Program-made: the position numbers and the translations under genes
Origin: Solirubrobacter pauli
GTDB lineage: Bacteria; Actinomycetota; Thermoleophilia; Solirubrobacterales; Solirubrobacteraceae
NCBI RefSeq assembly: GCF_003633755.1
Contig: NZ_RBIL01000002.1
Coordinates: 310,001-374,000 of the forward strand
Direction: 5' to 3'
DNA: 64,000 bases
In this document: positions 38,412 through 46,648 of the stretch, piece after piece
How the letters are laid out: every line of letters starts with the position of its first letter
Numbering within the stretch: the first letter of the stretch is position 1
Notes under the pieces: model-generated
The model's database searches: none
Seen by the model: the letters and a program-made list of their open reading frames with translations, nothing else
Told to the model about the DNA's origin: nothing

Positions 38412-39476
38412 TCAGCCGACGCGCGCCTCCAGCACCAGGTTCAGCGGCGTCTCGGCCGCGCGCCGCACGCTCGTGAAGCCGCCCTCGCGCAGCACGGCCG
38501 CGATCGCCGCCTCGCCCGCCTGCGTCCCCAGGCCGGCACGCCCCGGCTGGGACAGCGAGCCCGGCGTGCAGCACATGGTCGAGAAGCCGTAGTACAGGCG
38601 CCCGACCGGATTGAGGTTCTCCTCCACGGAATCGCCCGCGAACGGCTCGACGAGCACGCAGGTGCCGTCCGGCGCGAGCGCGCCGACCGCATGCCGGGCT
38701 GCGGCGAGCGGGTCGCCGAGGTCGTGGAAGGCGTCGAAGAACGCGATCACGTCGAAGCGCCGGTCCAGGTACTCGGCGGCGCCGGCGATCTCGAACGTGA
38801 CCCGGTCGGCGACGCCCGCCTGCTCGGCCCGGCGGCGCGCCACGGCGATCGACTCCGCGTGGTAGTCGATCCCGACGAAGCGCGAGGTCGGGTACGCCTG
38901 CGCGAGCAGGATCGTCGAGGCGCCGTGCCCACAGCCGACGTCGGCGACGAGCGCGCCGGCCTCGAGCTTCTCGACGACGCCGTCGAGCGCCGGCAGCCAC
39001 TCGGAGATCAGATGCGTGCGGTAGCCGACGGCGAACGCGCGCTCCGTGCCGTGCCAGAGCCCGTGGTGGTGCTCGTGCCAGCCGACGCCCTGGCCGTCGA
39101 TGAAGCGCTCCGCGAGCGCCTCGCGGATGCCGACGACGCCGTTGGCGGCCTGGAACGTGCCCGTCATCAGGAACGGTGAGGTCTCGTCGGCGAGCACGAG
39201 CGCGTGCTCGGCCGGCAGCGAGTAGGCGCCGTCCTCGTGGACGACGAACCCGGAGGCCGCCTGCGCGTTGAGCCACTCGCGCACGTAGCGCTCCAGCGTG
39301 CCCGTGCGGCCGGCGAGCTCGGCCGGCGTGACGGGCTCGCCGTCCGCCATCGCCCGGTAGAGCCCGAGCTCGTCGCCGAGCGTGACGAGCGCGACGTTCA
39401 GCGCCGCGCCGACCTCGGTCGCGGCCAGCCCGATGAACGCCTCGAGCTTGCCCTCGTCGATGTCCGTGACGGCCAT
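38412..39476 (-). CDS. SAM-dependent methyltransferase with N-terminal winged helix (Rv2258c-like)
   Basis: 354 residues. The N-terminal winged-helix/dimerisation domain (about 20-100) has LVTLGDELGLYRAMADGEPV, TPAELAGRTGTLERYVREWL and GFVVHEDGAYSLP. The catalytic domain has motif I LVADVGCGHGASTILLAQ, followed by FVGIDYHAESIAVARRRA, and IAFFDAFHDLGDPLAAARHA. This arrangement matches Rv2258c-type class I methyltransferases related to O-methyltransferases of the SnoaY/DnrK group. The acceptor is unknown. One base separates its ATG from the stop of the small secreted protein gene upstream. Confidence 0.85.
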   Translation of the reverse strand: MAVTDIDEGKLEAFIGLAATEVGAALNVALVTLGDELGLYRAMADGEPVTPAELAGRTGTLERYVREWLNAQAASGFVVHEDGAYSLPAEHALVLADETSPFLMTGTFQAANGVVGIREALAERFIDGQGVGWHEHHHGLWHGTERAFAVGYRTHLISEWLPALDGVVEKLEAGALVADVGCGHGASTILLAQAYPTSRFVGIDYHAESIAVARRRAEQAGVADRVTFEIAGAAEYLDRRFDVIAFFDAFHDLGDPLAAARHAVGALAPDGTCVLVEPFAGDSVEENLNPVGRLYYGFSTMCCTPGSLSQPGRAGLGTQAGEAAIAAVLREGGFTSVRRAAETPLNLVLEARVG

Positions 39477-39477
39477 C

Positions 39478-39714
39478 TCAGCCCCCGCACTGGCGGTAGT
39501 AGTGCGGCCAGGCGACGTCGTTCCACCACTTGGAGGCCAGCTCCCAGCCGGCGATGCGCTCGATGATGCGGAAGTCGCGTTCGATGCGCTCGAGCTTGCG
39601 CTCGCAGCGGTCGCCGCCGCCGTGGTGGGTGCCGGCGTAGGCCGGGGAGGTGGCGCCGAGCGTCGCCGCCGCGATCAGTGAGGCGAGGGCCACTCGCCAG
39701 CGATGCGTTCTCAT
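39478..39714 (-). CDS. Small secreted protein
   Basis: 78 residues from the ATG at 39714. The signal peptide MRTHRWRVALASLIAAATLG is cleaved at AYA-G, near residue 27. The mature 50 residues are charged with aromatic clusters (ERIERDFRIIERIAGWELA, WWNDVAWPHYYRQCGG) and two Cys that may pair. Its TGA is one base from the ATG of the downstream methyltransferase. No family recognised. Confidence 0.55.
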   Translation of the reverse strand: MRTHRWRVALASLIAAATLGATSPAYAGTHHGGGDRCERKLERIERDFRIIERIAGWELASKWWNDVAWPHYYRQCGG

Positions 39715-39840
39715 GCCATCCAGCTTCCGGGCCCGCGGGACGCCGGCGGTGACGGCTTCCTTAGCGCTTTCTGAGCGAGGTGCGGGCGGCCGCCGCCCGC
39801 TCGGGAGCCAGCACGATTTCGCCGCCCCACCACGCCGGGG

Positions 39841-39846
39841 TACCGT
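39841..39846 (+). promoter_or_regulatory. -10 box TACCGT of the DUF4242/ATPase operon
   Basis: TACCGT ends eight bases before the ATG at 39855. The whole three-gene run to 42370 could start here, although the MarR gene has its own hexamer. Confidence 0.5.
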
Positions 39847-39854
39847 CGCGCGCA

Positions 39855-40121
39855 ATGGACCTGTACCTCGTCTCCCGCCGTCGCGCATGGTTGTCCGAGG
39901 AAGAGCTGGCCGCGTTCTCGGAGTGCGCTCCGGCGGTCCTGGACACGTTCGGCGGCACCGTCCGCTGGGTGCGCTCGTACGTGTTCGCGGAGGCCGACGG
40001 CACCTTCAGCGCCGACTGCCTGTACGAGGCGACCAGCGCCGAGCGCCTCGAGGAGTACGCCGAGGCGATGCTGCTGCCCGCGGACGCGATCCGGCGCGTG
40101 CACGCCACCGCCGCGGCATGA
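39855..40121 (+). CDS. DUF4242-family small protein
   Basis: 88 residues, ferredoxin-like alpha/beta composition: MDLYLVSRRRAW, TVRWVRSYVFAEADGTFSAD and CLYEATSAERLEEYAEAMLL. This fits DUF4242, a family of small proteins annotated as nickel-binding-like, with no firm function. Its TGA overlaps the ATG of the next gene in ATGA, so it should be translated together with a regulator-type ATPase. It might sense a ligand for that protein, which is inference from the coupling alone. Confidence 0.75.
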   Translation: MDLYLVSRRRAWLSEEELAAFSECAPAVLDTFGGTVRWVRSYVFAEADGTFSADCLYEATSAERLEEYAEAMLLPADAIRRVHATAAA

Positions 40122-41881
40122 ACCTGGGGGCGCTGCTCGCCCGGCGCGCGCTGCTCGGCCGTGACGCCGAGCTGGCGGCGCTGCGGACGCTGCATGCGCC
40201 CGGCGGACCGCTCGTCGCGGTCGTCCACGGCGTCGCCGGGACGGGCAAGTCGGCGCTGCTGCGCGCGTTCGCGGCCGAGCACGCGGCCGGCGCCACCGTC
40301 GTCGACGGGCGCGCGATCGAGCCGACCCCGCAGGGCTTCCTCGCGGCCGCCGGCGAGGACCCCGGCCTGCTCGTCATCGACACGTTCGAGCGCCTGCGCC
40401 TGCTCGACGACTGGCTGCGCCACACCTACTTCCCGTCGCTGCCCGCGTACACGCGGATCGCGATCGCCACGCGCGACAAGCCGGGCGCGGTGTGGCGCGC
40501 GACGTTCGGCGAGTACCTGCAAGTGATCGCGCTCGGCCCGCTCGCCCCGGCGGACGCGCACGCGGTGCTCGAGCTCTGCGGGCTGGACCCCCAGGAGGCG
40601 GCCGAGGTCAACCGGTTCGTCCACGGCCATCCGCTCTCGCTCCAGCTCGCCGCCTCGGCCCGCAGGGAACATCCGGACGCGGTCATCCCGACCGTCACGC
40701 AGGAGCTCGCGGCGCTCTACCTCGACGGCCTCGACGCACCCACGCGCGCCGCGCTCGACCACGCGTGCGTCCTGCGCCGCGTCACCCGCTCGCTGCTCCC
40801 GGACGGCTATGACCTCCTCCAGGACCTCCCGTTCGTGGAGTTGACGCCGGAAGGCCTCGTCATCCACGACGCGGTGCGCGAGGCGGTGTCCGCGCTGCTG
40901 AAGGCCACCGATCCGGTCCGCCATCGCGCCGTCCGCGCGGCCGCCTGGCAGCGGATCCGGGCGGAGATGCCGTACGGCGGCTGGGCGTCGGTGGCCGACA
41001 TGATCGCGCTGGTCGAGGAGCCGCTGGTGCGCGAGGCGTTCTTCCCGACCGCGATCCAGCACTACGCGGTGGAGGCCGCGCGCCCGTCGGACCGGGACGC
41101 GATCCTTGCGATCGTCGCCCGCCACCACCCGGGCGTGACCACGGCCCTGATCGCCGACTGGTGGGACGCGGTGCCCGAGGCCTTCCGCGTCGCGCGCAGC
41201 CCGCGCGGGATCGTCGTCGCGTTCACGGTCCAGTGCGACCTGAAGGTCGTCCCGCAAGGGTTGTTCATGCGCGACCCGCTGTGCCAGGCGTGGCGGGAGC
41301 ACCTGCGCGCGCACCCGGTCCCGAAGGGCCAGCGCGTGCTGGCGGCCCGGCTCGCGCTGGCCCACGGCACAGGCTCGGCGCCGTCGCCGTGCTTCAGCGC
41401 GCTCTTGCGCGACGTCGAGCGGGCGTCGCTGCAGACCGGGCTCGTCCGCCGCATCTACTCGGCGCAGGGCGGCGAGGCGCTCGACGCGCAGCTCGAGCCG
41501 CTCGGGTACCTGCCGATCCCCGGCGGCGCGACGGTGTGCGACCTGGGGCCCGAGTCCGTCCCCGGCTGGCTGTCGGAGCTCGCGGCGCGCGACCTGCACG
41601 TGGCGCGCACCGCGCTCGACGCCGACGCGCGCGAGCTGACGCTCGAGGGTCGCACGATCGCGCTCACCAAGCTCGAGTGCGCGGTCCTGCGCTACCTGCA
41701 GGACCGCGAGGGGCAGGTGGTCCCGCGCGCCGCGCTGCTCCGTGACGTCTGGGGCTACGAGTGGGACGGGGGCGCGAACGCCGTCGACGTGGCCATCTCC
41801 GGGCTGCGCCGCAAGCTCGACGAGCGGGCGAGGGCGCTCGAGACGGTGCGCGGCGTCGGCTTCCGGCTCAATAGCCTCTAG
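40118..41881 (+). CDS. P-loop ATPase fused to a C-terminal OmpR-type winged helix
   Basis: 587 residues from the ATG at 40118. Walker A GVAGTGKSALL is near residue 40, the Walker B-like strand is PGLLVIDTFERLRLL, and IAIATRDKP is a sensor-like strand. Helical STAND/LuxR-ATPase-type repeats follow (AVLELCGLDPQEAAEVNRFV, GHPLSLQLAASAR). The C-terminal 95 residues are an OmpR/PhoB winged helix: ELTLEGRTIALTKLECAVLR, VPRAALLRDVWGYEWDGGAN and VDVAISGLRRKLDERARAL. Large ATPase regulators usually carry a LuxR HTH at the C-terminus or an OmpR-type helix at the N-terminus (SARP), so this order is unusual. Coupled to the DUF4242 gene; three bases precede MarR. Confidence 0.8.
   Translation: MNLGALLARRALLGRDAELAALRTLHAPGGPLVAVVHGVAGTGKSALLRAFAAEHAAGATVVDGRAIEPTPQGFLAAAGEDPGLLVIDTFERLRLLDDWLRHTYFPSLPAYTRIAIATRDKPGAVWRATFGEYLQVIALGPLAPADAHAVLELCGLDPQEAAEVNRFVHGHPLSLQLAASARREHPDAVIPTVTQELAALYLDGLDAPTRAALDHACVLRRVTRSLLPDGYDLLQDLPFVELTPEGLVIHDAVREAVSALLKATDPVRHRAVRAAAWQRIRAEMPYGGWASVADMIALVEEPLVREAFFPTAIQHYAVEAARPSDRDAILAIVARHHPGVTTALIADWWDAVPEAFRVARSPRGIVVAFTVQCDLKVVPQGLFMRDPLCQAWREHLRAHPVPKGQRVLAARLALAHGTGSAPSPCFSALLRDVERASLQTGLVRRIYSAQGGEALDAQLEPLGYLPIPGGATVCDLGPESVPGWLSELAARDLHVARTALDADARELTLEGRTIALTKLECAVLRYLQDREGQVVPRAALLRDVWGYEWDGGANAVDVAISGLRRKLDERARALETVRGVGFRLNSL
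41872..41877 (+). promoter_or_regulatory. -10 box TAGCCT of the MarR gene
   Basis: TAGCCT lies inside the last codons of the ATPase gene and ends seven bases before the GTG at 41885, so MarR may be transcribed on its own. Confidence 0.4.
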
Positions 41882-41884
41882 CGC

Positions 41885-42370
41885 GTGCGCGACGGCGTCG
41901 ACGACATCATCGACCGGTGGCGGGTCGAGCGGCCCGAGCTCGACCCGAGCCCGATCGGCGTCATCGGCCGCATCTCCCGGCTGTCCCGCGCGCTCGAGGC
42001 GCACCTGGAGGTCGTCTACCGCGAGCACGGGCTCGAGCCCGGCTGGCACGACCTGCTGGCGACGCTGCGCCGTCAGGGGCCCAAGCTCCGCCCGACCGAC
42101 CTGATGGGCTCGCTGATGCTCACGTCCGGCGGCACGACCAAGCGGCTGCAGAAGCTGGAGAAGGCCGGGCTGATCGCGCGCGAACCCGACCCGAACGACC
42201 GTCGCGGCCAGCTGATCGCGCTCACCGAGAAGGGGCGCGAGGTGATCGACGCCGTCACCGGCCCGCACCTCGCCAACGAGGCGCGGCTGCTGGAGGCGCT
42301 GAGCGCGGAGGAGCGCGAGCAGCTCGCCGCGCTCCTGCGCAAGCTCAACCTCGGGTTGCCACCGCTTTGA
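41885..42370 (+). CDS. MarR-family transcriptional regulator
   Basis: 161 residues. The winged helix-turn-helix is DLLATLRRQGPKLRPTDLMG, LMLTSGGTTKRLQKLEKAGL and REPDPNDRRGQLIALTEKGR, the MarR wing with its DxRG motif. N- and C-terminal helices form the dimer interface. It may be third in an operon with DUF4242 and the ATPase, or act on its own promoter. It overlaps the convergent methyltransferase gene by 26 bases. Confidence 0.9.
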   Translation: MRDGVDDIIDRWRVERPELDPSPIGVIGRISRLSRALEAHLEVVYREHGLEPGWHDLLATLRRQGPKLRPTDLMGSLMLTSGGTTKRLQKLEKAGLIAREPDPNDRRGQLIALTEKGREVIDAVTGPHLANEARLLEALSAEEREQLAALLRKLNLGLPPL

Positions 42371-43109
42371 AGAACGTGTAGCTGAACGTCTCGGTCGCCG
42401 CCAGGTCGCTGATGCCCTGGTCGAAGCGGTCGGCGTCGATCAGGCCCGCGGTGAGCGCCGCCTCGCGCACGCCCTCGATCATCGCCGTGAACGTCTTGAG
42501 CGTGAACCCGTCCACGAGGTCCGGCTTGCTGGCGTCCACGTAGACCATCCGCGGCGACACCCGCGTGTCGGGGAAGCCGGCCTCGACGAGCAGCGGGTAC
42601 AGCCGCCGGCCGATCTTGGCGTCGCCCGACTGCAGCTTGACGAGGCAGTCGATCGCGTCGTCGGCGGCGGCGCTCTCCGGGTGGAAGTAGGTCGAGCCGT
42701 GGTCGCCCTCGATCACGGTGATCGTGCCGCCGGGCTTGAGCAGCCCGCGCAGCCGCCGCAGCGCCGCGTACGGGTCGCGCAGGTGCTCGAGCACGAAGCA
42801 GACGAACACGTGGTCGAACGGCTCCGCCTCGTACGTGAACAGGTCGGCCTGCTCGAACGTCACGTTCGGCGCGGTCACCCGCTCCTGGGCGACCGCGAGC
42901 GAGTCGGGGGAGAGCTCGATGCTGGTGAACTGCGCGTCCGGCGAGTTCGCCGCGAGCGTGATCGTCTGCGCGCCGACGCCGCAGCCGGCTTCGAGCACTC
43001 GGCTCCCGGCCGGGTACACCGTGTCGTGATGGAGCAGCTCGACCAACGCTCCGGCTTGGTCGTTGAGCCGTTCGCTCTCGCGCGCGGCGTATCCGTGGAC
43101 GTAGGCCAT
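42345..43109 (-). CDS. Class I SAM-dependent methyltransferase
   Basis: 254 residues. SRVLEAGCGVGAQTITLA is motif I, FTSIELSPDSLAVAQERV is the ribose-binding acidic strand, and FDHVFVCFVLEHLRDPYAAL and LLKPGGTITVIEGDHGS are motifs II and III. The N-terminal MAYVHGYAARESERLNDQAG is conserved in a group of UbiE-like methyltransferases of unknown acceptor. It is divergent from the DsbA-family gene with only 14 bases between the two start codons, so each promoter must lie within or abut the other's coding sequence. Confidence 0.87.
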   Translation of the reverse strand: MAYVHGYAARESERLNDQAGALVELLHHDTVYPAGSRVLEAGCGVGAQTITLAANSPDAQFTSIELSPDSLAVAQERVTAPNVTFEQADLFTYEAEPFDHVFVCFVLEHLRDPYAALRRLRGLLKPGGTITVIEGDHGSTYFHPESAAADDAIDCLVKLQSGDAKIGRRLYPLLVEAGFPDTRVSPRMVYVDASKPDLVDGFTLKTFTAMIEGVREAALTAGLIDADRFDQGISDLAATETFSYTFFKAVATRG

Positions 43110-43123
43110 GGACCGTAGTCTGC

Positions 43124-43933
43124 ATGACCGTGGCCATCGACATCCAGCTGTTCACCGACCCGGCGTGCCCCTTCGCGTTCTCCGCCGAGCCGATCCGGCA
43201 GCGCCTGCGCTTCTTCTACGGCGACGGCCTGCGCTGGCGGACGACCATGATCGTGCTCACCCTGGAGCCCGGCGAGGCCGAGAAGCTGCAGGGCGGCGCA
43301 CCCGGCCTGCAGCGCAAGTACGGCATGCCGATCGACCCGGCGCCGTACTCCCGGCCGTCCTCGAGCGAGCCCGCCTGTCGGGCGGTCGTGGCGGCGCGGT
43401 TGAACGCTCCCTCGTTCGAGGAGCGGCTGCTGCGCCGGCTGCGCGTGCGCCGCATGGACGGAGGTCTGCTCGATGACCCGGCGCTGATCGCGGGCGCTGC
43501 GACCGATGTCGGCCTGGACCCTGAGCAGCTCGCGCGCTGGTGCGACTCGCCCGGCGTGGAGGACGCGCTGCAGGAGGACATCGCCGCCGCACGCAACCCG
43601 TCCGCGGCCGCTCGGGCGCTCGACCACAAGCTCGGCGGCCCGGCGTCCGAGCGCCGCTACACGGCACCGAGCTACGAGCTGTCGTTCGGGTCGCGCACGT
43701 TCAGCCTGCCCGGCTTCAACCCGATCGAGGCCTACGAGGCCGCGGTCGCGAACCTGGACCCGACGCTGCCGCGCCGCGCGGCACCCGAGCACGTGGAGGA
43801 CGTGCTGCGCGCGTTCGACGAGCCGCTCGCGACCGCGGAGGTCGAGGCGATCCTCGGCCGGTCGGCGCGGACGCAGCTCGGCCGCGTCGCACAGCCGATC
43901 CCCGCGGGCGCGGACTGCTACTGGAGGCTCTGA
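43124..43933 (+). CDS. DsbA-family (thioredoxin-fold) protein with CPFA active-site variant
   Basis: 269 residues with no signal peptide. The N-terminal strand and active-site loop are IDIQLFTDPACPFAFSAEP; the usual C-x-x-C is C-P-F-A, so the resolving Cys is missing. The inserted helical domain has GLLDDPALIAGAATDVGLDP and LARWCDSPGVEDALQED, and the C-terminal part has YTAPSYELSFGSRTFSLPG. It resembles cytoplasmic FrnE/2-hydroxychromene-isomerase-like members. With one Cys it is more likely an isomerase-like or glutathione/mycothiol-type enzyme than a disulfide oxidase. It overlaps the convergent LtrA gene by 16 bases. Confidence 0.8.
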   Translation: MTVAIDIQLFTDPACPFAFSAEPIRQRLRFFYGDGLRWRTTMIVLTLEPGEAEKLQGGAPGLQRKYGMPIDPAPYSRPSSSEPACRAVVAARLNAPSFEERLLRRLRVRRMDGGLLDDPALIAGAATDVGLDPEQLARWCDSPGVEDALQEDIAAARNPSAAARALDHKLGGPASERRYTAPSYELSFGSRTFSLPGFNPIEAYEAAVANLDPTLPRRAAPEHVEDVLRAFDEPLATAEVEAILGRSARTQLGRVAQPIPAGADCYWRL

Positions 43934-45159
43934 AGCATCCGCGCGTTGTGCTCGTGCCCGCGCAGCTCGTAGCCGACGACCGTGACCCACGGGACGAGCG
44001 CGACCACCAGCAGGCACCAGTGCAACGCGACGTCCGCGCTCGCGAGCGCGTAGGAGAGCCCGAGCAGCGCGACCGAGCCCGCGATCAGGAGCCAGTGGAA
44101 GCGGTCGAGGGCGCCGACGAGGTACGTGTACAGCCCGTAGATGCCGAGGACGACGACGGCCACGGGGACCGCGACCGTGAGGATGGTCGCGGCCGCGTCG
44201 AGCTTGGAGTGGTCCTCGAGGTAGTACGCGGCCACGTGCAGGCCGCCGCCGATCGCCACGACCGACGCGATGATCGGCACGTTCCCGTAGCCCCAGCCGA
44301 ACGAGCGCTCGCGGCGCGCGTGCAGGAAGTCGCCGAACGGGATCACGAAGTACGCCCACCAGAGGCCGAACGTGAGCCCGACGCCGGCCAGCGCGACGAC
44401 CGCCGCGGACACGCTCCAGCCCGGGCCCTCGGGCCCGACGACCGCGGAGAGCGACGCGATCGTCCCGATGATCCCCTCGCCGAGCGCGATGATGATCAGC
44501 AGGCCGTAGCGCTCGGCGATGTGGTGCGCATGCCAGGGCGTGCCGCCCTTGCGCGTCTCCGCGAGGTACGGGCCCGCGAACTCCACCAGCGTCAGCAGCG
44601 CCACGAAGACGAACGTGACGGCGATCGACGTGTGCGCGATCGCGAGCGCGATCCAGCCGAGCTGCGCCACCGCGATCCAGCGCGCGTAGGTCAGGCACGC
44701 GGTCCGGTGCTCCGGGTCGTGGCGCGCGGCGCGGGTCCACTGGAAGAGCATCGCGACGCGCATGACGACGTAGCCGCCGACCATCACCGCGTTGTCGACG
44801 TGCGCCCCCTCGTCGATCGACTCGAACACCGCCGGCAGCCCGAGCGCGACGATCACGACGCCGATCATCTGCAGCATCGTCGTCAGCCGGTAGACCCAGT
44901 CGTCGACGTCGAACGCCGACGCGAACCACGAGAAGTTGATCCACGCCCACGTGATCGAGAAGCCGCCCAGCGCGAAGCCGAGCAACGCGGTCTTCACGTG
45001 GTCCTCGGCCAGGTAGTGCGCGAGCTCGTCGGCGACCATCCCGTACGCGACCACGAACGTCAGGTCGAACAGCAGCTCCAGCGGCGTCGCCACCCGGTGC
45101 TGCTCGTGCGGGTCACGCCCGCCCATGCGCGCGCGGCGATGGGCGAGCGGGCTGGTCAC
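43918..45159 (-). CDS. Low-temperature-requirement A (LtrA) family membrane protein
   Basis: 413 residues with about ten spans. The family motifs are visible: VATPLELLFDLTFVVAYGMV near the start, ALLGFALGGFSITWAWINFS, HIAERYGLLIIIALGEGIIG in the middle and GLWWAYFVIPFGDFL. LtrA proteins were named from a Listeria cold-growth locus, but their biochemical role is unsettled. The GTG start overlaps the stop of the VOC gene upstream (GTGA), so the two are coupled. The frame is open far beyond that start only as antisense to other genes. Confidence 0.85.
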   Translation of the reverse strand: MTSPLAHRRARMGGRDPHEQHRVATPLELLFDLTFVVAYGMVADELAHYLAEDHVKTALLGFALGGFSITWAWINFSWFASAFDVDDWVYRLTTMLQMIGVVIVALGLPAVFESIDEGAHVDNAVMVGGYVVMRVAMLFQWTRAARHDPEHRTACLTYARWIAVAQLGWIALAIAHTSIAVTFVFVALLTLVEFAGPYLAETRKGGTPWHAHHIAERYGLLIIIALGEGIIGTIASLSAVVGPEGPGWSVSAAVVALAGVGLTFGLWWAYFVIPFGDFLHARRERSFGWGYGNVPIIASVVAIGGGLHVAAYYLEDHSKLDAAATILTVAVPVAVVVLGIYGLYTYLVGALDRFHWLLIAGSVALLGLSYALASADVALHWCLLVVALVPWVTVVGYELRGHEHNARMLQSLQ

Positions 45160-45731
45160 CGGGCGGAGCGGTCGTCCGAGAGCGACGGCCGCGTCTGCAG
45201 CACGAGCTGCTCGATCGCGTCGGCGACGTGGACCCGGTCGATCGCGCGGTCGCCACGCTCGACGCGCAGCTTGTGCGCGGTGAACAGCACGTCGGCGTGC
45301 GTCGCGGGATGCGGCGGCTCGAAGCGGTAGGACGCCAGCTCGATCAGCAGGCCGAGCGGGTCCTGGAAGTAGATCGAGTCCATGAACCCGCGGTCCTTGA
45401 CGCCGCTGTGGCGGATGCCGCGCTCGTCCAGGCGCTCGACGGCCTGCGCGAACATCGCCTGGCTGAGCGCGAACGCGACGTGGTGCACGCAGCCCGGATC
45501 GGTCGGCGTGCGGCTGGGGTCGACCTCCCGATCCTCCTTGGTGAAGATCGTGATCAGGCGGCCGTCGCCCGGATCGAAGTACAGGTGGCTCTCGTCGGCG
45601 TTGTCCAGGTTGGGCTGCTCGAAGATGAACGGCATCCCGAGGACGCCTTCCCAGAAGTCGATCGAGGTCTGGCGATCGGCGCCGACGATCGTGATGTGGT
45701 GGACGCCTTGGCTCTGGAGCTTGCGGTGCAT
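45156..45731 (-). CDS. VOC-family ring-cleavage-dioxygenase-like protein
   Basis: 191 residues. GVHHITIVGADRQTSIDFWE and CVHHVAFALSQAMFAQAVER are the two modules, and RGFMDSIYFQDPLGLLIELA ends the second. His-11/12, His of CVHHVAF and Glu of LLIELA are the likely metal ligands, as in extradiol dioxygenases of the one-domain type. The C-terminal 50 residues are an extra helical tail. TAGCGT nine bases before the ATG marks a leaderless promoter shared back to back with the EamA transporter. Confidence 0.85.
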   Translation of the reverse strand: MHRKLQSQGVHHITIVGADRQTSIDFWEGVLGMPFIFEQPNLDNADESHLYFDPGDGRLITIFTKEDREVDPSRTPTDPGCVHHVAFALSQAMFAQAVERLDERGIRHSGVKDRGFMDSIYFQDPLGLLIELASYRFEPPHPATHADVLFTAHKLRVERGDRAIDRVHVADAIEQLVLQTRPSLSDDRSAR

Positions 45732-45740
45732 CGAGTGGCG

Positions 45741-45746
45741 ACGCTA
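45741..45746 (-). promoter_or_regulatory. -10 box TAGCGT of the VOC/LtrA operon
   Basis: TAGCGT on the minus strand is nine bases from the ATG at 45731. It lies within 10 bases of the plus-strand TACCCT serving the EamA gene, so the two promoters overlap. Confidence 0.5.
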
Positions 45747-45754
45747 TCAGCGGG

Positions 45755-45760
45755 TACCCT
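45755..45760 (+). promoter_or_regulatory. -10 box TACCCT of the EamA transporter
   Basis: TACCCT ends nine bases before the CTG at 45770, the same spacing seen at canonical starts in this window. This supports the CTG as the start of a leaderless message. Confidence 0.35.
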
Positions 45761-45769
45761 TCTGCGCCT

Positions 45770-46648
45770 CTGCGGGAGCACGACGCTGATCTCACTCTGC
45801 TCGCGGTCGGGGTCCTCGGCGCGTCGACCTCGCCGCCCCTGATCGCGGCCTGCGCGGCGCCCGGGCTCGCGATCGCGTTCTGGCGCACGGGTGCGGCCGC
45901 GGCCGTGCTCGCGCCGGTGCTGCTCGCGCGGGAGCGGCGGATCGTGCTGCCGCGCGGCCGTGGGCTGTGGCTCGCGCTGGCCGCGGGGCTCGCGCTCGCG
46001 GCGCACTTCGGGACGTTCATCCCGTCGCTGAGCTACACGACCGTCGCGTCGTCGGCGGCGCTGGTGTGCACGCAGCCGATCTGGGCGGGCGTGATCGGCT
46101 GGTTCCTCGGTGAGCGGCTGCCGGGGCGCGCGTGGGCGGGCGTCGGCGTGTGCCTGCTCGGCGTCCTGCTGATGACCGGGGTGGATATCAGCGTGTCCGG
46201 CGACGCGCTGCTGGGCGACGGGCTCGCGGTTACGGGGGGCGTGTTCGGCGGTGTCTACATCGTCCTCGGCGGGTTCGCGCGGCGCGGGCTGAGCACGCTC
46301 GATTACACGGTCATCTGCTACGGGACGTGCGCGCTGTGGCTGCTGCCCGTGTGCGTGCTGACCGGCACCGCGCTGGCCGGGTTCTCGGGGGAGGACTGGC
46401 TGCGGATCGCCGCGATCACGGTCTTCGGGCAGCTCGTCGGGCATTCGCTGTTCAACCTGGTGCTGCGATCGATCAGCCCGACGATGGTGGCGCTCGGCGG
46501 GTTGTTCACGGTGCCGCTGGCGGCGATCATCGCGGCCGTGGCGCTGGGCGAGACGCCGCCCGCGGCGGCGATCCCGGCGATGGCGCTGCTCATCGCCGGG
46601 ACCGCGTTGGTGATCAGTGCGCGGGCGCGCGCAGCAGCCGCGTCGTAG
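45770..46648 (+). CDS. DMT-superfamily (EamA) transporter, start codon uncertain
   Basis: About 292 residues and ten spans in two EamA repeats. The first span is LTLLAVGVLGASTSPPLIAA, followed by GLAIAFWRTGAAAAVLAPVL; the second repeat begins near GDGLAVTGGVFGGVYIVLGG. The N-terminal span is clearly coding, yet no ATG, GTG or TTG precedes it in frame. The first canonical start (GTG 45905) would delete the whole first span. I therefore place the start at the CTG of 45770, nine bases after TACCCT. Probably exports or imports a metabolite. It overlaps the convergent VKOR gene by 35 bases. Confidence 0.72.
   Translation: MREHDADLTLLAVGVLGASTSPPLIAACAAPGLAIAFWRTGAAAAVLAPVLLARERRIVLPRGRGLWLALAAGLALAAHFGTFIPSLSYTTVASSAALVCTQPIWAGVIGWFLGERLPGRAWAGVGVCLLGVLLMTGVDISVSGDALLGDGLAVTGGVFGGVYIVLGGFARRGLSTLDYTVICYGTCALWLLPVCVLTGTALAGFSGEDWLRIAAITVFGQLVGHSLFNLVLRSISPTMVALGGLFTVPLAAIIAAVALGETPPAAAIPAMALLIAGTALVISARARAAAAS

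Noticed and set aside
45905-46648. GTG 45905 as the start of the EamA transporter
   Set aside because: It would remove the first membrane span, which is clearly encoded upstream in the same frame.
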